Positions 1-8,649 of a stretch of DNA of 64,000 nucleotides are shown in pieces. Below the pieces are notes generated by a model. It was given only the letters and a program-made list of their open reading frames with translations, was not told where the DNA came from and searched no databases. Each line of letters starts with the position of its first letter. The first letter of the stretch is position 1. Both the position numbers and the translations under genes were made by a program. Source of the DNA: JAALKW01 sp963974485 (GTDB lineage Bacteria > Pseudomonadota > Gammaproteobacteria > Legionellales > Legionellaceae); the NCBI GenBank assembly GCA_963974485.1, contig CAXBBS010000007.1, forward strand, positions 34,639 through 98,638, read 5' to 3'.

Positions 1-395
1 CCTGTGGTGCCAATCGCTGCACGACCGCTTTGTGCCTCACGTGCTTTATCTAAAGCCACATGTGAAGGCAAAATAAGCGTACATGCAGGGCTCACAAATA
101 ATCGTGACCGTACATTCAAGCCTTTATCTTCAAGCTCTTTTAATTCAGACATCAACGCATCAGGCGCTAAAACCACACCGTTGCCGATATAGCATTTCAC
201 ACCGTCATGCAAAATACCTGAAGGAATCAAACGCAAAATCGTTTGCTCCCCTTTGATTTTTAACGTATGACCAGCATTGTGTCCGCCTTGATAACGCACA
301 ACTGCTTGTGCATGTTGCGTTAACCAGTCAACAACTTTACCTTTTCCTTCGTCACCCCAATGCGTCCCTAAAACCACCACGCGCTTACCTGACAT
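1..395 (-). CDS. purA: adenylosuccinate synthetase, N-terminal part (cut by window edge)
   Basis: Reading the minus strand from the ATG at 395 gives MSGKRVVVLGTHWGDEGKGK followed by the conserved QGGHNAGHT and LIPSGIL stretches. These are the GTP/IMP-binding N-terminus of adenylosuccinate synthetase, which makes adenylosuccinate from IMP, aspartate and GTP in AMP synthesis. Only about 131 of an expected ~430 residues are present; the frame stays open to base 1. It lies just downstream of hflK-hflC on the same strand, the usual gammaproteobacterial order. Family assignment is secure. Confidence 0.95.
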   Translation of the reverse strand, partial: MSGKRVVVLGTHWGDEGKGKVVDWLTQHAQAVVRYQGGHNAGHTLKIKGEQTILRLIPSGILHDGVKCYIGNGVVLAPDALMSELKELEDKGLNVRSRLFVSPACTLILPSHVALDKAREAQSGRAAIGTT

Positions 396-401
396 GCGTA
401 C

Positions 402-1337
402 TTACCCCGTTCTTTTAACTACATTTGACTTAGGCATTGCTCCATGCGCACCGCCCAAACCTTGTTTGAAATAATCAAAGAAAGCGCTGCTTTGATCCAA
501 AACCAGCATGCTATCTTTGTTCTTAAAACTTTCTTCATACGCTTGCAAGCTTCGATAAAAATCAAAAAAGCTCTGATTTTTATCAAAAGCATCTGAATAA
601 ATGGCAGCGGCTTTAGCCTGCCCTAACGCACGTACTTGATTACCTTCACTTCGTGCCGTAGCGAGCGTTACCGTAACGGTCGCATCCGCAGCTGCTTGAA
701 TAGCTTCAGCTGCAGCTTGACCATCGGCGCGATGTCGGTTAGCAATTTTTTTCATGTCCGCACGCATACGTTGATAAATGGCATTGCTTGTGTTCGCGGG
801 CAATTCAATACCTTTGATACGTACGTCAACCACATGAACACCTAATTGACTGGCCTGTTTTTCGGCCTGTTCACGCAGCACGTCCATCACATCATCACGT
901 CCACCAGAAACCACATCAGATATCGTACGGCGTCCAAATTGAGCCCGTAACGAAGTATTCAGCTGTTGCTCTAATAACGTTTCGGCTTTAAATGCATTCC
1001 CGCCGGTTGATTTAAAATAGCCGGCCAAATCCGAAATACGCCATTTGACATAATAATCGACAAGCACATCTTTCTTTTCTTTCGTCACGATGCGCGAAGA
1101 TTTAATATCCAACGTTTGGATACGTGTATCAAAAATACGTACATTCTCAGTGAACGGCATCTTAAAATGTAATCCCGGCAAAAGTACTTTAGCTTGATCA
1201 GTCGATGAATCTTGAACTAACCGGCCGAGGCGTAACAAAATACCTTTTTCACCTTGGGTCACAATAAACAGCGAGCTCATGAGTAATATCAACACAAAAA
1301 AGGCAATCACCATGCTTGTTAATTTGGTAGCTTTCAT
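402..1337 (-). CDS. hflC: HflC, SPFH-domain regulator of FtsH protease
   Basis: 311 residues. One N-terminal membrane helix (about residues 8-28) is followed by an SPFH/prohibitin domain with the typical EKGILLRLGR start and an Ala/Glu-rich helical region (around 200-245, ADGQAAAEAIQAAAD). HflC forms a membrane complex with HflK that surrounds and modulates the FtsH protease from the periplasmic side. Its ATG overlaps the hflK stop codon in an ATGA, so the two are translationally coupled. purA follows after 6 bases. C-terminus is somewhat shorter than in E. coli. Confidence 0.95.
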   Translation of the reverse strand: MKATKLTSMVIAFFVLILLMSSLFIVTQGEKGILLRLGRLVQDSSTDQAKVLLPGLHFKMPFTENVRIFDTRIQTLDIKSSRIVTKEKKDVLVDYYVKWRISDLAGYFKSTGGNAFKAETLLEQQLNTSLRAQFGRRTISDVVSGGRDDVMDVLREQAEKQASQLGVHVVDVRIKGIELPANTSNAIYQRMRADMKKIANRHRADGQAAAEAIQAAADATVTVTLATARSEGNQVRALGQAKAAAIYSDAFDKNQSFFDFYRSLQAYEESFKNKDSMLVLDQSSAFFDYFKQGLGGAHGAMPKSNVVKRTG

Positions 1338-2524
1338 GAATTTGTTCTCCCAAAACGCCCTGTCGGCCTTGTCGTCGTACGACCATCCAACACTCCCTGA
1401 CCAACAGAGGGGTTATTTGACGCATCTTGTTGACTCATCACCACAACCTCTTCAGTCGTAGCAGGTCGTGCCGCACCACCAAGTTTATCAAGTGGTAAAT
1501 ACAGCAAATTCCCAGCCTTTCCATCAACAACAATCGTGCTACTACGACCGAGTACGCGCTGCATGGTTTCTAAATACAAACGTTGCGACGTCACATGGGG
1601 TGCACGAAGGTACTCAGGAAGAAGCGCTAAAAACTCAGCGACATCACCTTTTGCACGCAAAACAGCTTGTTCAGAGCCGGCTTTTGCCTCAGCGGTAATA
1701 CGCTTCGCGTTTCCTTCTGCAATCGGCACCACACGCGCTTCATAAGCCCTCGCTTGTTCTTTAAAACGCTTTTCATCTTCTTGCGCTTTAATTGCATCAT
1801 CGAATGCATCCTGAACATTTTCTGGCGCACGTGCCGGTTGTGGAGAAACGTTCACAACTTTAATACCTGTTTTATAACTGGCTAAAATACTAATTAATGA
1901 TTCTTGAACATTCGCTCCCCACAACTCACGACCTTCTGTAATAATTTGGTCGAGACTTGTCGTACCCACGACTTGACGCAGGGCACTTGAGGTAGCCTGC
2001 TTCAAGCTGTCAATCGGATCCGCCACGCTAAATAAATAATCCTCTAAATCTTCAATTCTGTATTGAACCACCAAAGCCACTGAGACAAGATTTTCATCAC
2101 GTGTAAGCATTTGTGCAGAATAGGAGTAATCCAAAATTCTATCAACATTCACAACAATTTTTGAGCTAATAATGCGTGGAATCCAATGCGGTCCTGCTCC
2201 AACCGTTCCAACATAGCGGCCAAAACGAAGAATAGCCGCCTCTTCTGCTGGATCAATAATAAAAATACCTGATAAAGCCCACAGAACAATCGCACCAAGC
2301 CCAAGTAAAATAAAAAGCAACGGGCCACCATCAGAAAGCCCTACGCCAGCACCGCCTCCTGAACCGCCTTTTTTACGATTTGAAGAGCCGCCAGATTTTG
2401 ACTTACCATTTGAAAATAATTTCTTCAGCTTGATTTGCAATTGCTTGAGTGCTTCGTCTAAATCAGGTGGCTGATCTTTTGAACGCCACGGATCTTTACC
2501 ATTATCAGGCTCATTCCATCCCAT
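1334..2524 (-). CDS. hflK: HflK, SPFH-domain regulator of FtsH protease
   Basis: About 396 residues from the ATG at 2524 (MGWNEPDNGKDPW), preferred over an in-frame ATG 12 bases upstream because a GGAG lies 7 bases before it and HflK proteins start with M-x-W-N. A Gly/Ser/Lys-rich cytoplasmic stretch (about 45-65) precedes one membrane helix (about 70-92), then the SPFH domain beginning IDPAEEAAILRFGRYV and a helical region with KAQEDEKRFKEQARAYEARV. Partner of HflC in the FtsH-associated complex. First gene of the hflK-hflC-purA run; no hfq or hflX lies upstream here, trmB does. Confidence 0.95.
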   Translation of the reverse strand: MGWNEPDNGKDPWRSKDQPPDLDEALKQLQIKLKKLFSNGKSKSGGSSNRKKGGSGGGAGVGLSDGGPLLFILLGLGAIVLWALSGIFIIDPAEEAAILRFGRYVGTVGAGPHWIPRIISSKIVVNVDRILDYSYSAQMLTRDENLVSVALVVQYRIEDLEDYLFSVADPIDSLKQATSSALRQVVGTTSLDQIITEGRELWGANVQESLISILASYKTGIKVVNVSPQPARAPENVQDAFDDAIKAQEDEKRFKEQARAYEARVVPIAEGNAKRITAEAKAGSEQAVLRAKGDVAEFLALLPEYLRAPHVTSQRLYLETMQRVLGRSSTIVVDGKAGNLLYLPLDKLGGAARPATTEEVVVMSQQDASNNPSVGQGVLDGRTTTRPTGRFGRTNS

Positions 2525-2598
2525 AACCAACTCCAAACATTGCCAAAAGAAAATAAAGTAGGATTTTAGGGGGGTTCATGACGAGACGCAAGTGATTC

Positions 2599-3273
2599 CT
2601 AAATAATTCGTGTGAACATCAAATCCCAAGTTCCATGACCCAAGCGCTGTCCCCGAGCCTCAAACTTAGTCAATGGGCGCCTTTCGGGGCGTGGGAAAAA
2701 CGAAGAATTGACATCTTTATTCGTTAACATCGATTCATTTGATAACACCTCAAGCATTTGATTTGCATAATCTTCCCAATCGGTTGCACAGTGAACAAAA
2801 CCACCGCTCTTAATCGCCTGAAGCAACACACGTACAAAATCAGTTTGAATTAAACGCCGCTTATGATGACGTGCTTTATGCCATGGATCAGGAAAAAATA
2901 TTTGTACACCATCAATACTTGCAGGACTTAAACACATGTTAAACACCTCCACCGCGTCATGAACAACAACACGAACGTTTGTCAGACCTAAATCATGCAG
3001 ATCAGCAACTAAGCTACCCACCCCTGCCCGATGCACTTCAATTCCTAAAAAATTAATATCCGGTCGTGCTTTGGCCATCTCAATCAACGACGCTCCCATA
3101 CCAAAACCAATCTCAACGACCGTTTCAGCTTGACGTCCAAACGCTTCTGCTAAATCCCATATCTGACCGTCCACAAGCAAAGCATAATCAGGAAGCCATA
3201 AATCGAGTGCTCGCGCCTGACGCGGGCTCAGACGCCCTGCGCGTAACGTGAAGCTTTTAATTGTACGAATCAT
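2599..3273 (-). CDS. trmB: tRNA (guanine-N7-)-methyltransferase TrmB
   Basis: About 224 residues. The SAM-binding motif VEIGFGMGASLIEMA, the NFLGIEVHRAGVGSL stretch and the catalytic-region motif IFFPDPWHKARHHKRRL are diagnostic of TrmB, which makes m7G46 in tRNA. The C-terminus T-K-F-E-x-R-G is also conserved. The ATG at 3273 is chosen: AAGG lies 8 bases before it, whereas the GTG at 3294 has no ribosome site. It precedes hflK on the same strand with 74 bases between. Confidence 0.95.
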   Translation of the reverse strand: MIRTIKSFTLRAGRLSPRQARALDLWLPDYALLVDGQIWDLAEAFGRQAETVVEIGFGMGASLIEMAKARPDINFLGIEVHRAGVGSLVADLHDLGLTNVRVVVHDAVEVFNMCLSPASIDGVQIFFPDPWHKARHHKRRLIQTDFVRVLLQAIKSGGFVHCATDWEDYANQMLEVLSNESMLTNKDVNSSFFPRPERRPLTKFEARGQRLGHGTWDLMFTRII

Positions 3274-3358
3274 AATTTTAACCTTATTTAACACTTATTA
3301 ATGCCGTATTTAAGACCATACCTCATGCGTTGTAAACAAAAATCAAAACATAAATTTA

Positions 3359-3387
3359 TTGCATCGTGCCGTGTTATTTGGTATAAA
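3359..3387 (+). promoter_or_regulatory. sigma70-like promoter for rpmB-rpmG
   Basis: TTGCAT and TATAAA separated by exactly 17 bases, on the strand of rpmB, with the -10 box about 73 bases before its ATG. The match is good but was found by eye. An alternative TTGACG at 3416 lacks a convincing -10 box. Confidence 0.5.
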
Positions 3388-3460
3388 ACGCATCTCATAT
3401 TAGATTTAAACATTTTTGACGTTAGACAATAACGTTTAGAAAACAGTTTGGAGCAGCAAC

Positions 3461-3697
3461 ATGTCACGAATATGCCAAATCACAGGTAAGCGCCCTACAA
3501 CAGGGAATAACGTATCGCATGCCAATAATAAAACAAAACGACGTTTTCTTCCTAACATTCAAAGGCACCGTATTTGGATTGAAGAAGAAGCTCGTTTTAT
3601 TACATTAAAAATAAGCACCAAAGGTCTTCGTATTATCGATAAACTTGGTATCCAAACCGTGCTTGCTCGACTTCGCGCTAAAGGCGAAAAAGTTTAA
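3461..3697 (+). CDS. rpmB: 50S ribosomal protein L28
   Basis: 78 residues, the normal length. It begins MSRICQITGKRPTTGNNVSH and has the N-x-T-K-R-R-F-L-P-N-I stretch typical of L28. A GGAG sits about 8 bases before the ATG. It is followed by rpmG after 30 bases, the conserved rpmBG pair, and both end at the terminator near 3930. Confidence 0.97.
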   Translation: MSRICQITGKRPTTGNNVSHANNKTKRRFLPNIQRHRIWIEEEARFITLKISTKGLRIIDKLGIQTVLARLRAKGEKV

Positions 3698-3727
3698 ACC
3701 CATTTAGAATAAAAGAGGAACGCGACC

Positions 3728-3892
3728 ATGGCCGCTATCAGTATTAACGTAAAAATGGAATCAACGGCAGGTACAGGTGTATTTTATACCACCACTAAGA
3801 ATCCACGTAATCATCCTGAAAAAATGGAACTTAAAAAATACGACTGGGTTGTTCGCAAACATGTCATATTTAAAGAGAAAAAAGTAAAATAA
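3728..3892 (+). CDS. rpmG: 50S ribosomal protein L33
   Basis: 54 residues translated directly from the sequence, beginning MAAISINVKMESTAGTGVFY and ending in KHVIFKEKKVK. The Y-x-T-x-K-N-x-R and K-x-E-L-K-K-Y-D stretches are those of bacterial L33. It has no zinc-binding cysteines, so it is the Cys-free form. AGAGGA lies upstream of the ATG. It forms an operon with rpmB. Confidence 0.97.
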   Translation: MAAISINVKMESTAGTGVFYTTTKNPRNHPEKMELKKYDWVVRKHVIFKEKKVK

Positions 3893-3914
3893 TTATTTTA
3901 TTTGTTTCTTATAT

Positions 3915-3942
3915 AAAAAAACCCGCCGAAGCGGGTTTTTTT
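3915..3942. terminator. rho-independent terminator, usable from both strands
   Basis: ACCCGC-CGAA-GCGGGT hairpin with seven A before and seven T after it. It lies between the convergent ends of rpmG (+) and hpf (-), so it can terminate both. Confidence 0.9.
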
Positions 3943-3961
3943 ATATTTTTTATATACTCAA

Positions 3962-4312
3962 TCACTCAACCATACCATCCAGCTCATCGGGCAGATCGAC
4001 ATGATGAGTCACGCGAGGATCGGCGCGATGATCAGATATTTTTTCTTTGTGTTTAATCAACTGCCTATCAAGCTTACCCACCAAATCATCAATCGATGTA
4101 TACATATTGTCTGATTCAGAGCTCGCATGCACATCACCGCGTGCTATATGCACCGTTGCATCAACAATTTGTCGAAGTTTTTCTACATTAAACGTCACAT
4201 GAATACTTTTGATCCGATCAAAGTGCCGCTCTAACTTGCCCAGTTTTTCTTCCGTAAACGCTTTTAATGCTGGTGTAAGATCGACATGATGACCTGTAAA
4301 ATTAATTTCCAT
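3962..4312 (-). CDS. hpf: ribosome hibernation promoting factor, short HPF/YfiA family
   Basis: 116 residues from the ATG at 4312 (MEINFTGHHVDLTPALKAF). A GTG 9 bases upstream is rejected because AAGGAG sits 8 bases before the ATG. The beta-alpha-beta fold of the S30AE family is recognisable from E-K-L-x-K-L-E-R-H-F and the acidic S-E-S-D-N-M-Y-x-S-I-D-D-L stretch. It has no long C-terminal dimerisation domain, so it is the short form that promotes 100S ribosomes or blocks the A site in stationary phase. The HPr-like gene is divergent from it. Confidence 0.9.
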   Translation of the reverse strand: MEINFTGHHVDLTPALKAFTEEKLGKLERHFDRIKSIHVTFNVEKLRQIVDATVHIARGDVHASSESDNMYTSIDDLVGKLDRQLIKHKEKISDHRADPRVTHHVDLPDELDGMVE

Positions 4313-4491
4313 GATAAACACTCCTTACAACGATTAGCTATGGATTAGCTATGAATGAATAAATAACGTGCATAAATCCCTTACCTATACTTATAGTGTA
4401 ACGGATTTTTTCTGATTAGCAATTGCCGCCCAACTGTTCATATATAAACCACCCTTGCTTTTACTCAAGCGAGCATGATAGATTGAGCGCC

Positions 4492-4761
4492 ATGAAAGAA
4501 AATCAAATTAAAATTATCAATAAATTGGGCCTGCACGCACGCGCATCAGCTAAATTTGTCTCACTGGCAGGTCGGTTCCAAAGCCAGATTGATGTCATCA
4601 AAGGCACGCAAAAAGTCAATGGGAAAAGCATCATGGGCGTCATGATGCTCGCTGCCAGTCAAAACAGTGAACTCACCCTACAGATTGATGGACCAGACGA
4701 AGAAAGCATGATGGAAGCTCTCACCACGCTCATCCATGAGCGATTTGGTGAAGCTGAGTAA
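4492..4761 (+). CDS. HPr-family phosphocarrier protein (PtsH/NPr type)
   Basis: 89 residues from the ATG at 4492. The N-terminal motif NKLGLHARASAKFVSLA carries the His that is phosphorylated by enzyme I, and the KSIMGVMMLAAS stretch corresponds to the regulatory-Ser region. Many HPr proteins have H-A-R-P; here it is H-A-R-A-S, common in betaproteobacteria and Legionella relatives. Without other PTS genes nearby it could serve a sugar or a regulatory (PTSNtr) chain; the choice cannot be made from this window. An in-frame upstream start at 4423 would add residues unlike the family. Confidence 0.88.
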   Translation: MKENQIKIINKLGLHARASAKFVSLAGRFQSQIDVIKGTQKVNGKSIMGVMMLAASQNSELTLQIDGPDEESMMEALTTLIHERFGEAE

Positions 4762-4764
4762 TCT

Positions 4765-5544
4765 TTATTTACTTTCTTGCGATTTAGACACACGAGCGCG
4801 CTTTCCTGGCGCTATGCTCCGACGTTTTACACGTGCTTTTTTTAAGCCTAACAGCGTATGCAGCGGCCCTGAAAGGGCATACCCTACAGAAGTCACAAAC
4901 AACATAATGGCGGGTGATATCGCAATGGCTGCAAACACAAGTACAATCACGAGCACATGCAAAAAAGGAATTTTTCCTTTAAGATCAAGTTCTTTAAAAC
5001 TATAATACCGCACATTACTGACCATCAGTGCCGCGACAGATAATAAAAACCCGATGGCAATCCAACCCGCCAAAAACCCTGCGCCACTTCCTGTATTGCA
5101 AACCCACACATACGATGCAACAACGGCTGCAGCCGCAGGGCATGCAAGGCCTTGAAAATAACATTTATCTGCAGTTTCGAGCTGTGTATTAAAACGTGCG
5201 AGCCTAAGCGCTACCGCAGCTGTATAAATAAACGCGGCAAGCCAACCCACTTTCCCCAAACTCCCTAACGCCCAGCTATACAACAAAACCGACGGCGCCA
5301 CACCAAACGTCACCATATCCGATAAACTATCGTACTCCGCACCAAAATCACTTTGTGTATTGGTCATGCGCGCAATACGCCCATCCAACGCATCCATCAC
5401 CATGCCGACAAAAATGGCCATGACAGCAATATCATATTGGCCTTTCAACGAGGCGATAATAGAATAAAATGCAGAAAATAAACTTGCCGTTGTAAATAAA
5501 TTCGGTAGTAAATAAATGCCATTACGGCTATATTGTCGTTTCAT
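4765..5544 (-). CDS. pssA: CDP-diacylglycerol-serine O-phosphatidyltransferase
   Basis: 259 residues, a multi-pass membrane enzyme. The CDP-alcohol phosphotransferase motif is complete: MDALDGRIARMTNTQSDFGA followed by E-Y-D-S-L-S-D, with the metal-binding aspartates in place (about residues 51-80). The N-terminus R-x-x-G-I-Y-L-L-P-N-L-F-T is that of the PssA type, which makes phosphatidylserine. About six more hydrophobic segments follow and the C-terminus is basic. It is convergent with the HPr-like gene, 3 bases apart. Confidence 0.93.
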   Translation of the reverse strand: MKRQYSRNGIYLLPNLFTTASLFSAFYSIIASLKGQYDIAVMAIFVGMVMDALDGRIARMTNTQSDFGAEYDSLSDMVTFGVAPSVLLYSWALGSLGKVGWLAAFIYTAAVALRLARFNTQLETADKCYFQGLACPAAAAVVASYVWVCNTGSGAGFLAGWIAIGFLLSVAALMVSNVRYYSFKELDLKGKIPFLHVLVIVLVFAAIAISPAIMLFVTSVGYALSGPLHTLLGLKKARVKRRSIAPGKRARVSKSQESK

Positions 5545-5684
5545 GATGGATACCTTAGTGATGTCGTTTAATCATTCGATGTGGATTCTACCACAACACA
5601 TGATGACGTGACTATGGACCACATGATACGATAGAATATACGGTGCTATAATACTAGACACACTGACTTCATCCTGTGATTGCT

Positions 5685-6008
5685 ATGACCAAGCCGACAA
5701 ACGACAACAATAATAAAAGCAACAACAAAAAAACCATTGTTATTGAGGGCGTAACCTCAGAAGGTGAAACGTTCCGACCCAGCGACTGGGCTGAGCGTAT
5801 GAGCGGTGCGCTCGCAAGTTTTAAAAAAAGCCGCATTCATTATTCACCGATGCTACAACCCAGTATTAATCATGACGGCTATAAATGCGTATTGCTCGAT
5901 CCTAAGCTTAAAGAATCAAGTCCCCATATGTACCAGTCTATTTTAGACTTTGCTAAAGCTAACAACTTGAATATTTGTGACGAAGATGAACCACCTACCA
6001 ATGCTTGA
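5685..6008 (+). CDS. DUF3579 family protein
   Basis: About 107 residues. After an Asn/Lys-rich N-terminus comes IVIEGVTSEGETFRPSDWAE and later Y-x-x-M-L-Q-P-x-x, the signature of the DUF3579 family, whose function is unknown. The family is found mostly in beta- and gammaproteobacteria. The ATG at 5685 is chosen over the GTG at 5676; neither has a strong ribosome site. Its 3' end overlaps the convergent IcmC/DotE-like gene by 14 bases. Confidence 0.75.
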   Translation: MTKPTNDNNNKSNNKKTIVIEGVTSEGETFRPSDWAERMSGALASFKKSRIHYSPMLQPSINHDGYKCVLLDPKLKESSPHMYQSILDFAKANNLNICDEDEPPTNA

Positions 6009-6534
6009 TATTATTCTTAACGGCTGCCATCACTGAAAAAAGATACGTCAACATAGCATTCATCACCTCAAACGTTGATTCAAAATTCATCGCCAGAATC
6101 CCTGACAAAATAAACGTAAGACCTTTAGAGCCGTGCTGAACACCAGGCTCGCTAGCATGCACAAGTAAAATAGCCCCTCGAAGAAACCACAGCACGCCTG
6201 CAGTTTGAATCAAAAACGTCATCATCGACATCACGGTCGTATCACTTGGATTTGAATACGCAAGAACATTTGCAGCGCCAAAAAATGTATTTGACAACAC
6301 AGAAAACGATGACGGTAAAAAAATAAGTCCAACCCCAATGCCCATATAAGTCACAGGAACAAAGGGTTTTATTTGGGATGGCGACTGGTGCCCGGCATTC
6401 GCTATGGCTTTAAATTTAGTGAGCGCGGCTAAAACCAAGGCCAATCCCAAAACATACGAAAGCCCGGAGAGCATCGTCCGTATAGGCCCTAACGATGCAT
6501 GAAGATTTTTGAGGATATTAATTAAATCAATCAT
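5995..6534 (-). CDS. IcmC/DotE/DotV-like Dot/Icm (type IVB secretion) membrane protein
   Basis: 179 residues with about four hydrophobic segments (roughly 20-42, 60-80, 101-125 and 135-157). The start L-G-P-I-R-T-M-L-S-G-L-S-Y-V-L-G, the K-F-K motif after the first helix and the C-terminal LTFILSGILAMNF resemble the small inner-membrane proteins IcmC/DotE, IcmD/DotP and DotV. These are accessory subunits of the Legionella/Coxiella effector-translocating apparatus. No other dot/icm gene lies within reach, so it is a detached copy, as DotV-type genes often are. Assignment to the family is likely; the exact member is uncertain. Confidence 0.62.
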   Translation of the reverse strand: MIDLINILKNLHASLGPIRTMLSGLSYVLGLALVLAALTKFKAIANAGHQSPSQIKPFVPVTYMGIGVGLIFLPSSFSVLSNTFFGAANVLAYSNPSDTTVMSMMTFLIQTAGVLWFLRGAILLVHASEPGVQHGSKGLTFILSGILAMNFESTFEVMNAMLTYLFSVMAAVKNNIKHW

Positions 6535-6695
6535 TCTAATGAATTCTCACGTTTAAACCTCACTGCACCTGATGTAGATGTAAACCTAGGCCTTTTATAA
6601 ATTTATAAATAATGCTAGATATTTAACACTTGCAATTTGATGGTTTTTAGTGCATATTGAAGACCTTTATAAACCTTTCAAAAAAAGCACTTCTT

Positions 6696-7424
6696 ATGCA
6701 GGCTAACACCTTTGACATCACCTTGGAAGAGGCCTATATGCTCTCTTCCCAAGTAAAGCATTTTATATTTAAACCCACCACGCCTTTTGAATACACACCA
6801 GGGCATTTTATTACGTTTCATATTGAGAGCGATGAGAAAACATTGCGCCGCAGCTACAGCATCGCCAATGCGCCCCGCGCCAACGGCCAGATTGAGCTTG
6901 CCGCAGGTTTTGTCGAGCATGGTCCTGGTACACAATTACTTTTTAATCTTAAACCTGGCGATACGCTCAAAACAACCGGGCCATTTGGCCGCTTGCTCTT
7001 AAAAGAAGACAATCCTAAACGCTATATTTTTCTTGCAACAAGCACCGGTATTACCCCTTATCGTGCCATGCTGCCTGAATTGACGAAGCGCTTAGAGCAG
7101 GATCCTGAACTCCATGTCGCGATTTTACAAGGCGTACAAACACGCGCCGATATTTTATATCATGATGAATTTATTACCTGGGCTAACACATCACCTCGTG
7201 CTACCTATCGCGCTCAATTAAGCCGTGAAGACGCATCTCAATTAGGCGAATACGAACATGCCGGATATGTGCAAACAGCGTTCACAGATCTCCGCCCCAA
7301 TCCCGAAGAAGACTTAGTTTACTTATGCGGAAATCCTGGTATGGTAGACAATGCATTTTCAGAGCTCAAAGAACGCGGGTTCGCAGTGCAGCGTATCGTG
7401 CGTGAAAAATATATTTCTCGCTAG
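6696..7424 (+). CDS. ferredoxin-NADP(+) reductase-like FAD/NAD(P)H oxidoreductase
   Basis: 242 residues from the ATG at 6696; an in-frame TTG at 6657 is also possible, and neither has a clear ribosome site. The FAD-binding motif RRSYSIANAP (about 50-60), the flavin/phosphate stretch G-P-F-G-R-L, the nucleotide-binding LATSTGITPYRAML and the late Y-L-C-G-N-P-x-M-V define the ferredoxin-NADP reductase superfamily. No [2Fe-2S] ferredoxin domain is attached. A typical role is NADPH-driven reduction of ferredoxin or flavodoxin; the substrate here is unknown. Confidence 0.85.
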   Translation: MQANTFDITLEEAYMLSSQVKHFIFKPTTPFEYTPGHFITFHIESDEKTLRRSYSIANAPRANGQIELAAGFVEHGPGTQLLFNLKPGDTLKTTGPFGRLLLKEDNPKRYIFLATSTGITPYRAMLPELTKRLEQDPELHVAILQGVQTRADILYHDEFITWANTSPRATYRAQLSREDASQLGEYEHAGYVQTAFTDLRPNPEEDLVYLCGNPGMVDNAFSELKERGFAVQRIVREKYISR

Positions 7425-7465
7425 CATGTATATTATTTTGTTTTTGTTAAGGAGCGACACACACC

Positions 7466-8467
7466 ATGTATCATGACGAATTATCAAACACGATTGAGCA
7501 CTTATCCCAAGCTGGAAAAGGCCTCTTAGCTGCCGACGAAAGTAACGGTACCATTGGGAAACGCTTTGACACGATCGGTGTAGAAAACACCGAAGATAAC
7601 CGTCGTGATTATCGCTTATTGCTTGCCACCACACCTGATCTTGAAGCATACGTCAGTGGTGTTATTTTATTCGCAGAAACCTTTAGCCATAAAAACGCTG
7701 ACGGTGTATCTATTCCTGAAATTTTTGCTAAAAAAGGCATACTTCCTGGCATCAAAGTTGACCAAGGACTGGTTGATCTTGCGAACACCGAAGGAGAAAA
7801 AACAACCGCCGGTCTCGATGGCTTAGAAGCTCGTTTACTTGAGTTTAAAAAGCAAGGCGCTAAATTTGCAAAATGGCGTAATGTCTACAGCATTTCAGAT
7901 TTTACACCGAGTCTTATCGCGATAAAATCCGGTGCTGAAAACCTTGCTCGTTATGCTGCGGCCTGTCAAAACGTCGGTATTGTTCCTATTGTTGAGCCCG
8001 AAATTTTAATGGACGGCGACCACAGTATTGATCAATGCGCCGAAGCAAGTGAAGTGATTTTACACGAAGTTTTTAATGCCTTATTTCTTCATCAAGTAGC
8101 CCTTGAGTGCATTATTTTAAAACCAAGCATGATCACATCCGGCAAAGATGTCACACCTTTTAGTACGCCTGAAGAAATAGCGGAATATACCTTGAGCGTA
8201 TTTAGAAACCAAGTGCCTGCAGCGGTGCCGTCCATTAATTTTCTTTCCGGTGGACAAACACCTGAGCAATCAACCGTTCATTTAAATGCCATCAATAATT
8301 TTGGTGACCAACCGTGGATGCTGAGCTTCTCTTACGGACGAGCACTGCAAGAAGCTTGCCTTGCCGCCTGGGGTGGCCAAGCCGCACACATTCCAGCAGC
8401 TCAAGCCGCGTTACTCAAACATGCCGAAGCAAACAGTCAAGCAGCTTTAGGTGAGTACCAAGCATAA
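7466..8467 (+). CDS. class I fructose-bisphosphate aldolase
   Basis: 333 residues. The N-terminal G-K-G-L-L-A-A-D-E-S-N-G-T-I stretch and the Schiff-base region L-E-C-I-I-L-K-P-S-M-I (lysine about residue 224) identify the metal-independent, eukaryote-like class I aldolase, which cleaves fructose 1,6-bisphosphate in glycolysis and gluconeogenesis. AAGGAG lies upstream of the ATG. It stands alone after the flavoprotein gene, with a 41-base gap. No class II enzyme is seen in this window. Confidence 0.95.
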   Translation: MYHDELSNTIEHLSQAGKGLLAADESNGTIGKRFDTIGVENTEDNRRDYRLLLATTPDLEAYVSGVILFAETFSHKNADGVSIPEIFAKKGILPGIKVDQGLVDLANTEGEKTTAGLDGLEARLLEFKKQGAKFAKWRNVYSISDFTPSLIAIKSGAENLARYAAACQNVGIVPIVEPEILMDGDHSIDQCAEASEVILHEVFNALFLHQVALECIILKPSMITSGKDVTPFSTPEEIAEYTLSVFRNQVPAAVPSINFLSGGQTPEQSTVHLNAINNFGDQPWMLSFSYGRALQEACLAAWGGQAAHIPAAQAALLKHAEANSQAALGEYQA

Positions 8468-8480
8468 TCGCGTTCCCCTC

Positions 8481-8525
8481 CATCTTGTCATGCCACATAT
8501 ATCTATCATGGGTCATGGCAAGATG
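8481..8525. repeat. inverted repeat with 12-base arms after the aldolase gene
   Basis: CATCTTGTCATG (8481-8492) pairs with CATGGCAAGATG (8514-8525) with one G-T wobble, leaving a 21-base AT-rich loop. It begins 14 bases after the aldolase stop. There is no T run after it, so it may be a 3'-end stabilising hairpin, a weak terminator or a remnant repeat. Confidence 0.5.
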
Positions 8526-8649
8526 AAGCTCTTCGAAAAGTAATAACTTGGGTCTAATCTACTTCTAACATGCTGCTATCTTCTTATATATAGACAAGCA
8601 CCAGATGTTCTGTCATAATGCATTTTTCTTGCTTGAAAAGTGTACTTTT

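Noticed and set aside
4..192. 62-residue plus-strand ORF at the left edge
   Set aside because: It is the antisense of purA, whose minus-strand frame has clear family motifs.
3350..3366. AAATTTATTGCATCG occurs before rpmB and again at 36883
   Set aside because: A 15-base match in AT-rich intergenic DNA, on different sides of genes; two copies alone do not support a repeat family or shared regulator.
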